Positions 57,163 through 64,000 of a stretch of 64,000 bases of DNA are shown here, piece after piece (the first letter of the stretch is position 1; each line of letters starts with the position of its first letter). The position numbers were made by a program, and so were the translations under genes. The stretch comes from Rhodococcus sp. P1Y (GTDB lineage: Bacteria > Actinomycetota > Actinomycetes > Mycobacteriales > Mycobacteriaceae), in assembly GCF_003641205.1 (NCBI RefSeq), contig NZ_CP032762.1:496001-560000 (forward strand). Reading direction: 5' to 3'. The notes under the pieces were generated by a model, which ran no database searches, was not told the DNA's origin, and saw nothing but the letters and a program-made list of their open reading frames with translations.

Positions 57163-58045
57163 CGACTACTCCGATCCACACGAGGGCGAGCACCTGCAGC
57201 ACCCTGTCGCCGAGGGCGATCTCTTCGGGCTCACCGGCTTCTCCGCCGTCGACGTCCACTGCGTAGCGCAGGATCGCGATCGTGAACGGAATCATCGAGA
57301 TGGCGAACCAGTTCGAGTCGGTTTCGGCGTCTTGTTGGAAAGCCCACAGGCCATAGCAAATCACGACGGCGGTCGCGGAGAGCGTCCAGACGAAACGAAG
57401 GTACGTCGTGGTGTAGTTCTCGAGCGACTTACGGATCTTGGCACCGGTCCGCTCGGCCAGCTGGAGCTCGGCGTAACGCTTGCCCGCGGCCATGAACAGC
57501 GAGCCGAACGCCATGATCAACAGGAACCACTGCGACAGCGGGATCGACGCCGCGACGCCACCCGCGATGGCGCGGAGCAGGAACCCTGACGAGACGATGC
57601 AGATGTCCAATACAGCCTGGTGTTTCAGACCGAAGCAGTACGCCAACTGGATAGCAATGTAGACACCGATGACCAGCGCGAGCTTCCAGTTCGCGAAGAA
57701 CGACAGTCCGATCGCCAGCCCCAGGCAGACGACAGCCATTGCGTAGGCCAGCTTGACCGGCAAAACACCCGCCGCGATCGGGCGGAAACGCTTGGTGGGA
57801 TGCGCGCGGTCGGCGTCGACGTCCATCGCGTCGTTGACCAGGTAGACGCCGGATGCGGCGAAGCAGAACACGACGAATGCCAGCGCGACCGAGAGCAGGA
57901 CGTTGCCCTGTGTGACCGAACCGGCCGCGAGGGGAGCCGCGAGAACGAGAACGTTCTTGACCCACTGACGTGGGCGAAGCGCCTTGATCACACCGTCGAG
58001 CAGGTTCTTCGGTGGTGCTCCTACGGGGGTGGCTTCCTCGCTCAT
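57137..58045 (-). CDS. ubiA: Decaprenylphosphoryl-5-phosphoribose synthase (UbiA family)
   Basis: This UbiA-superfamily prenyl-phosphate transferase of 302 residues transfers phosphoribose from PRPP to decaprenyl phosphate, giving DPPR, the precursor of all arabinan donors (Rv3806c family, same length). It has about nine helices with Asp-rich NDAMDVDADRAHPTKRFRP and an inner RYAELQLAERTGAKIRKSL region. ATG 58045 has AAGGAG six bases upstream. Its start overlaps the stop of the PAP2 gene (ATGA), as expected for consecutive pathway steps. Confidence 0.95.
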   Translation of the reverse strand: MSEEATPVGAPPKNLLDGVIKALRPRQWVKNVLVLAAPLAAGSVTQGNVLLSVALAFVVFCFAASGVYLVNDAMDVDADRAHPTKRFRPIAAGVLPVKLAYAMAVVCLGLAIGLSFFANWKLALVIGVYIAIQLAYCFGLKHQAVLDICIVSSGFLLRAIAGGVAASIPLSQWFLLIMAFGSLFMAAGKRYAELQLAERTGAKIRKSLENYTTTYLRFVWTLSATAVVICYGLWAFQQDAETDSNWFAISMIPFTIAILRYAVDVDGGEAGEPEEIALGDRVLQVLALVWIGVVGVAVYVAG

Positions 58046-58555
58046 TTGTCTCCTTCGAACTTCAGAACAGCGGCTGCGGACAAAGCGCCGAGCGCTGATC
58101 CTGCAAGTACGTCGGTCGGATAGTGCACACCGAGTACAAGCCGCGACAGCAGCATCGGAGGTACCAGGACCGCAGGCAAGGGTAGCCCTGTGAGGCGACC
58201 GAGCAGAACGGCGGCTGCCGTCGTGGAGGTGGCATGCGAGGAGGGGAAGCTCAGCTTGCTCGGGGTCGAGACGTTGATCCTCACCGACGGGTCGTTCGGC
58301 CGAGGACGGCGGACCACCCGCTTGATGACGATCGACGCTGCATGCGAACCCAGCGCGCCGACGGCCACTCCGGCCCACTGGCGACGACGGGGCGCATCGA
58401 GTGCGGCTCCGACACCGGCGATCGCCACCCAGCCGAGAGCGTGCTCGCCGAAATGCGACATCCCGCGGGCCACAGAGATGGCGCCTGGCGCGGCACCGAC
58501 AGTCGACTGAACCTGCTCGAGGATGCGTACCTCGGTTCCGGCCTGACTCTGGCCC

Positions 58556-58578
<23 letters not shown>
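58042..58578 (-). CDS. PAP2-family phosphatase, putative DPPR phosphatase
   Basis: This 178-residue membrane phosphatase has the three PAP2 signatures: KRVVRRPRPNDPSV, FPSSHATSTTA and SRLVLGVHYPTDVLAG. The Rv3807c protein in the same position is proposed to dephosphorylate decaprenyl-phosphoryl-5-phosphoribose before DprE1. The start is uncertain. GTG 58578 overlaps the glfT2 end by 23 bp and fits the family length; the longest frame runs to 58674. It overlaps ubiA by four bases. Confidence 0.88.
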
Positions 58579-61760
<3,182 letters not shown>

Positions 61761-61768
<8 letters not shown>

Positions 61769-62513
61769 GGGTCCGGAGGACATATGTATCCATCACCCAG
61801 CCGTGCGCGGCCTTGAGCTGTGCGCGCACCCGCTCGATCTCGTCCATGCACTCGTCCAGCGGACCCGACACCAACTGTTCATCGGCCGTTCCCAGGTTGG
61901 CGCCCCAATAGATGCTCCAGGATCCTGTCCCGGCGAGCTCACGGCACGTCAGATTGCCGTCGAGCATCACCACGATGTTGTCGGCGCCGGCCGCGACATC
62001 GTCCAGAAGTGCTCGTCCCGTCGTGATCACGATCGGTCCGCCGATCCGATTGAGCACGATCCGATGCGACGCGGCGAGCATCGACACACTGCTGATGCCG
62101 GGTGTGACGTCGAAGTCGACGTCGAGGGTGCCGAAATCCCGCACACGCTCCACGACGCGGATGGTGCTGTCGTAGAGCGCCGGATCACCCCACACCAGGA
62201 ATCCGACGGTCGTGTCGGGCTCGAGGCTCAGCAGAACCTTCTCGTAGGCGCGCGCCCTCGCGTCGTGCCAGTCCAACACAGCGGTGCCGTAGTCCTTCGG
62301 CGCCCGGTCGCGCGCCGGATCGGGCACCGCGATCACCGTCGGGTCGCCCGGCACATGCCTGCGCAGAATCTCCTCGCGCGCCTGGGCAAGGTCGCCGACG
62401 CCATCGCCCTTGTCGGCGACAAGGAACACATCGACGGCCCGGAGCTTCTCGACGGCCTGGATGGTGATCTGGTCGGGATGCCCTCCCCCGACACCGACGA
62501 GGTGGATTCTCAC
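61761..62513 (-). CDS. cobF: Precorrin-6A synthase (deacetylating) CobF
   Basis: This 250-residue tetrapyrrole methylase of aerobic cobalamin synthesis methylates C1 of precorrin-5 with release of acetate. The SAM-pocket start is HLVGVGGGHPDQITIQAVE, followed by VFLVADKGDGVGDLAQARE, WGDPALYDSTIRVVERV and VTPGISSVSMLAASHR. The CobF-type HGWVMDTYVLR C-terminus is present. The stop codon is supplied by a 40-bp palindromic element. It overlaps cobM by four bases, forming a two-gene cobalamin operon beside the cell-wall cluster. Confidence 0.9.
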
Positions 62514-63253
62514 GAGCGAGTCCGGTTCGCGTCGTACAGATGAGATTCAGCGCCGGAAGCACGGCCGACCGCGGGCCCGACGAGGATGACCGCAGCCTGC
62601 CTCAGACCCGCTGCCTCTACCTGGCCTGCAATATCGGCGAGGGTGCCCGTCAGGACCAGTTGATCGGGTTTGCTGGCATGGAACACCACCGCCGCCGGGC
62701 ACGAGGCTCCGTAATGACCCGTCAGCTCCTCGGCAAGCACTCGGATGCGAGTGATGGCGAGATGCAGCACCAAAGTCGATCCGGTGGCTGCGAAGTTGCC
62801 CAGGGCCTCGGCGTCGGGCATCGCGGTGGAGCGGGCCTGGGTGCGCGTCAGGACCACCGACTGGGCCACGGCGGGAACCGTCAGTTCGACGCGCAACTCG
62901 GCGGCCGCGGCGGCATACGCCGGCACTCCCGGCGTGACGTCCCACGGCACACCTGCCTCGTCGAGTCGCGCCGACTGCTCGGCCAGGGCCGAGTAGAGAG
63001 ATGGGTCACCCGAGCACAACCGCGCGACGTCCTCGCCGCGCCGATGAGCGTCGACGAGTTCTGCGGTGATGGCATCGAGGTCCAGCTTCGCGGTGTCGAC
63101 CTTCCGCGCGCCCTCGGGGCAGTAGGCCAGAACTGCGTCGTCGATGTAGGTACCCGCGTAAACACAGACAAGGCTGGCGCGTAGATGGTTGACGGCTCGC
63201 ACCGTCAGAAGGTCCGACGCGCCTGGGCCCGCACCGATGAAGTGAACAGTCAC
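62510..63253 (-). CDS. cobM: Precorrin-4 C11-methyltransferase CobM
   Basis: This 247-residue tetrapyrrole methylase makes precorrin-5 from precorrin-4, the step before CobF. It has FIGAGPGASDLLTVRAVN, YAGTYIDDAVLAYCP, RLCSGDPSLYSALAEQ, VTPGVPAYAAAAAELRVELTVP and a C-terminal ILVGPAVG segment. The order CobM then CobF matches the pathway. ATG 63253 gives MTVHFIGAG. Confidence 0.93.
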   Translation of the reverse strand: MTVHFIGAGPGASDLLTVRAVNHLRASLVCVYAGTYIDDAVLAYCPEGARKVDTAKLDLDAITAELVDAHRRGEDVARLCSGDPSLYSALAEQSARLDEAGVPWDVTPGVPAYAAAAAELRVELTVPAVAQSVVLTRTQARSTAMPDAEALGNFAATGSTLVLHLAITRIRVLAEELTGHYGASCPAAVVFHASKPDQLVLTGTLADIAGQVEAAGLRQAAVILVGPAVGRASGAESHLYDANRTRS

Positions 63254-63299
63254 GAGAGTCGAGCCTAGTTACACACGCCCGAACCAGCCCTACTCCCGC

Positions 63300-63361
63300 C
63301 CCGGGTCATTCCGCTTCGCTCCACTCCCACCCCCGGGTCATTCCGCTTCGCTCCACTCCCA
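63300..63361. repeat. Direct repeat, 30-base unit, two copies
   Basis: The segment beginning CCCGGGTCATTCCGCTTCGC occurs at 63300-63329 and 63332-63361, identical over 30 bases with a 32-bp period. It probably arose by tandem duplication. Confidence 0.85.
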
Positions 63362-63448
63362 ACCCGCCCCCGACGCGCCGTGGGCCGGTCAATCCTCGCC
63401 CTGGCTAACTCTCAAGCTAAGGTTTAGCCTTGTGCCGGATGAGGTTGG

Positions 63449-63496
63449 TGTTACTCATGTGACAGAAACTTTGTCACAACAGTCACACGAGTAACA
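63449..63496. promoter_or_regulatory. Paired tandem GTCACA/GTAACA operator-like sites (MtrA-box-like)
   Basis: On the plus strand GTCACA, GTCACA and GTAACA start at 63473, 63482 and 63491, an exact 9-bp period. On the minus strand GTCACA and GTAACA (63463-63449) repeat the same period facing the other way. The outer 15-base arms are complementary at 14 positions. Tandem sites of this type resemble those reported for the response regulator MtrA, which controls wall hydrolases. The binding protein is inferred. Confidence 0.5.
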
Positions 63497-63625
63497 AGAG
63501 CATCACAACTCACCGACACATAGCTCTGCACGGAAGCAATTCGCGTCGAACAGTCGCAGGATGCTTCGCGGGGCGGCCACGCAGTTCACCGGCCGGCCTC
63601 GCACCTACAACCAGGGAGTACCGCC

Positions 63626-64000
63626 TTGCACCGTCGAACGAAGCCGTCGATCGTTCTCGGCGCTGTCGCCTTGCTGGCCGTCGCGAGTCCCGTGGCGGTC
63701 TACAGCATCTCCGGCGACTCCGCGTCGACCGATGTTCGATCGGCCAACGAGACCACCCCTGTGACAGTGCCGACCAAGATCGTCGAAACAGCGCTGAGCG
63801 CAGCACCGGACATCGTCATTCCACTCGCGGAACTGACGGGTCTGCCGTTGCCGGACCTCCGCCTGTCCGATCTGAAGTACCTGCCACTTCCGGACAACAT
63901 CACCATCCCGCCCATCCAGATCCCCGAGATCCCTGGCGTGACGGTTCCCTCTCCGACGAGCCCCTCGGCCCAGGCGCCCGTCCCCGAGTTGGGGCGCAAC
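63626..64000 (+). CDS. Secreted wall-associated protein, 5' part only
   Basis: 125 codons are visible to the window edge. TTG 63626 follows GGGAG by seven bases. A basic start and hydrophobic core (IVLGAVALLAVASPVAVY) form a signal peptide, followed by a low-complexity Pro/Leu region (LAELTGLPLPDLRLSDL, ITIPPIQIPEIPGVTVP). Downstream of glf, mycobacteria carry Erp (Rv3810) and the amidase-like Rv3811; this gene may be a counterpart of Rv3811, whose catalytic domain would lie outside the window. The visible part shows no catalytic motif, so that is only positional inference. Confidence 0.6.
   Translation, partial: MHRRTKPSIVLGAVALLAVASPVAVYSISGDSASTDVRSANETTPVTVPTKIVETALSAAPDIVIPLAELTGLPLPDLRLSDLKYLPLPDNITIPPIQIPEIPGVTVPSPTSPSAQAPVPELGRN

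Larger units (their letters stand above)
63254..63625. other. Regulatory and repeat-rich intergenic region
   Basis: No gene was recognised in these 372 bp between divergent cobM and the last gene. They hold two copies of a 30-base direct repeat (63300-63361) and clustered GTCACA/GTAACA sites (63449-63496). An AAGGTTTAGCCTT stretch (63418-63430) partly resembles an iron box but is not convincing. Confidence 0.7.

Noticed and set aside
63410..63434. Possible IdeR/DtxR iron box (AAGGTTTAGCCTT region)
   Set aside because: Only half of the 19-bp consensus is recognisable and the neighbouring genes give no iron context.

Overview
The window is high-GC actinobacterial DNA. Gene content and order match the arabinogalactan/mycolate locus of mycolic-acid-containing Mycobacteriales (the Rv3778c-Rv3811 neighbourhood of M. 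tuberculosis), heavily rearranged. The two Emb proteins, an LGFP-repeat mycolyltransferase and many accessory glycan genes suggest Rhodococcus or a close relative. The genus is inferred from gene content, not from any marker gene.

Layout. (1) 1-7440: a class V aminotransferase-like gene cut by the window edge, the proteasome activator Bpa, the Wzm/Wzt galactan exporter, GlfT1, a TylF-like methyltransferase and a GlfT2-like paralogue. (2) 7540-17444: an accessory glycan region with a family 2 glycosyltransferase facing a large membrane glycosyltransferase-like protein, a three-gene amino-sugar module (Gfo/Idh oxidoreductase, DegT aminotransferase, LpxA-like acyltransferase), a YbhN-type membrane protein, a second membrane glycosyltransferase-like protein and RmlB. 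(3) 17533-19878: a compact operon with a type VII secretion substrate-like protein. (4) 19917-21374: RmlA and RmlC fused in one reading frame. (5) 21489-34904: GtrA, DprE1, DprE2, AftA, an unassigned GT-C-like protein and two Emb arabinosyltransferases. (6) 34905-39053: repeat elements bracketing a three-gene ABC exporter and a winged-helix/nuclease-like gene. (7) 39054-50544: AccD4, Pks13, FadD32 (mycolic acid condensation), an F420-type LLM oxidoreductase, a Culp6-type esterase and a DUF732 lipoprotein. (8) 50645-61689: three Ag85-type mycolyltransferases, AftB, DPPR synthase UbiA, its putative phosphatase, GlfT2 and Glf. (9) 61761-64000: CobF, CobM and the start of a secreted protein behind a repeat-rich regulatory region.

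The genes form one pathway. Rml enzymes supply the rhamnose linker sugar. Glf, GlfT1 and GlfT2 build galactan on a lipid carrier, and Wzm/Wzt export it. UbiA, the PAP2 phosphatase and DprE1/DprE2 make decaprenyl-phospho-arabinose. AftA, Emb and AftB polymerise arabinan outside the membrane. FadD32, Pks13 and AccD4 make mycolates, which the Ag85 proteins attach.

The most unusual signals are two families of short palindromic elements. One is 53 bp with nine copies; the other is 40 bp with three copies. They sit at gene 3' ends and also lie in frame inside aftA and aftB. Other notable points are the RmlA-RmlC fusion with an internal ribosome binding site, the GnnA/GnnB/LpxA-like module in a Gram-positive lineage, a second GlfT2-like enzyme, and a DprE1 with alanine at the benzothiazinone-target cysteine. 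No rRNA, tRNA, CRISPR array, transposase or phage gene was recognised.
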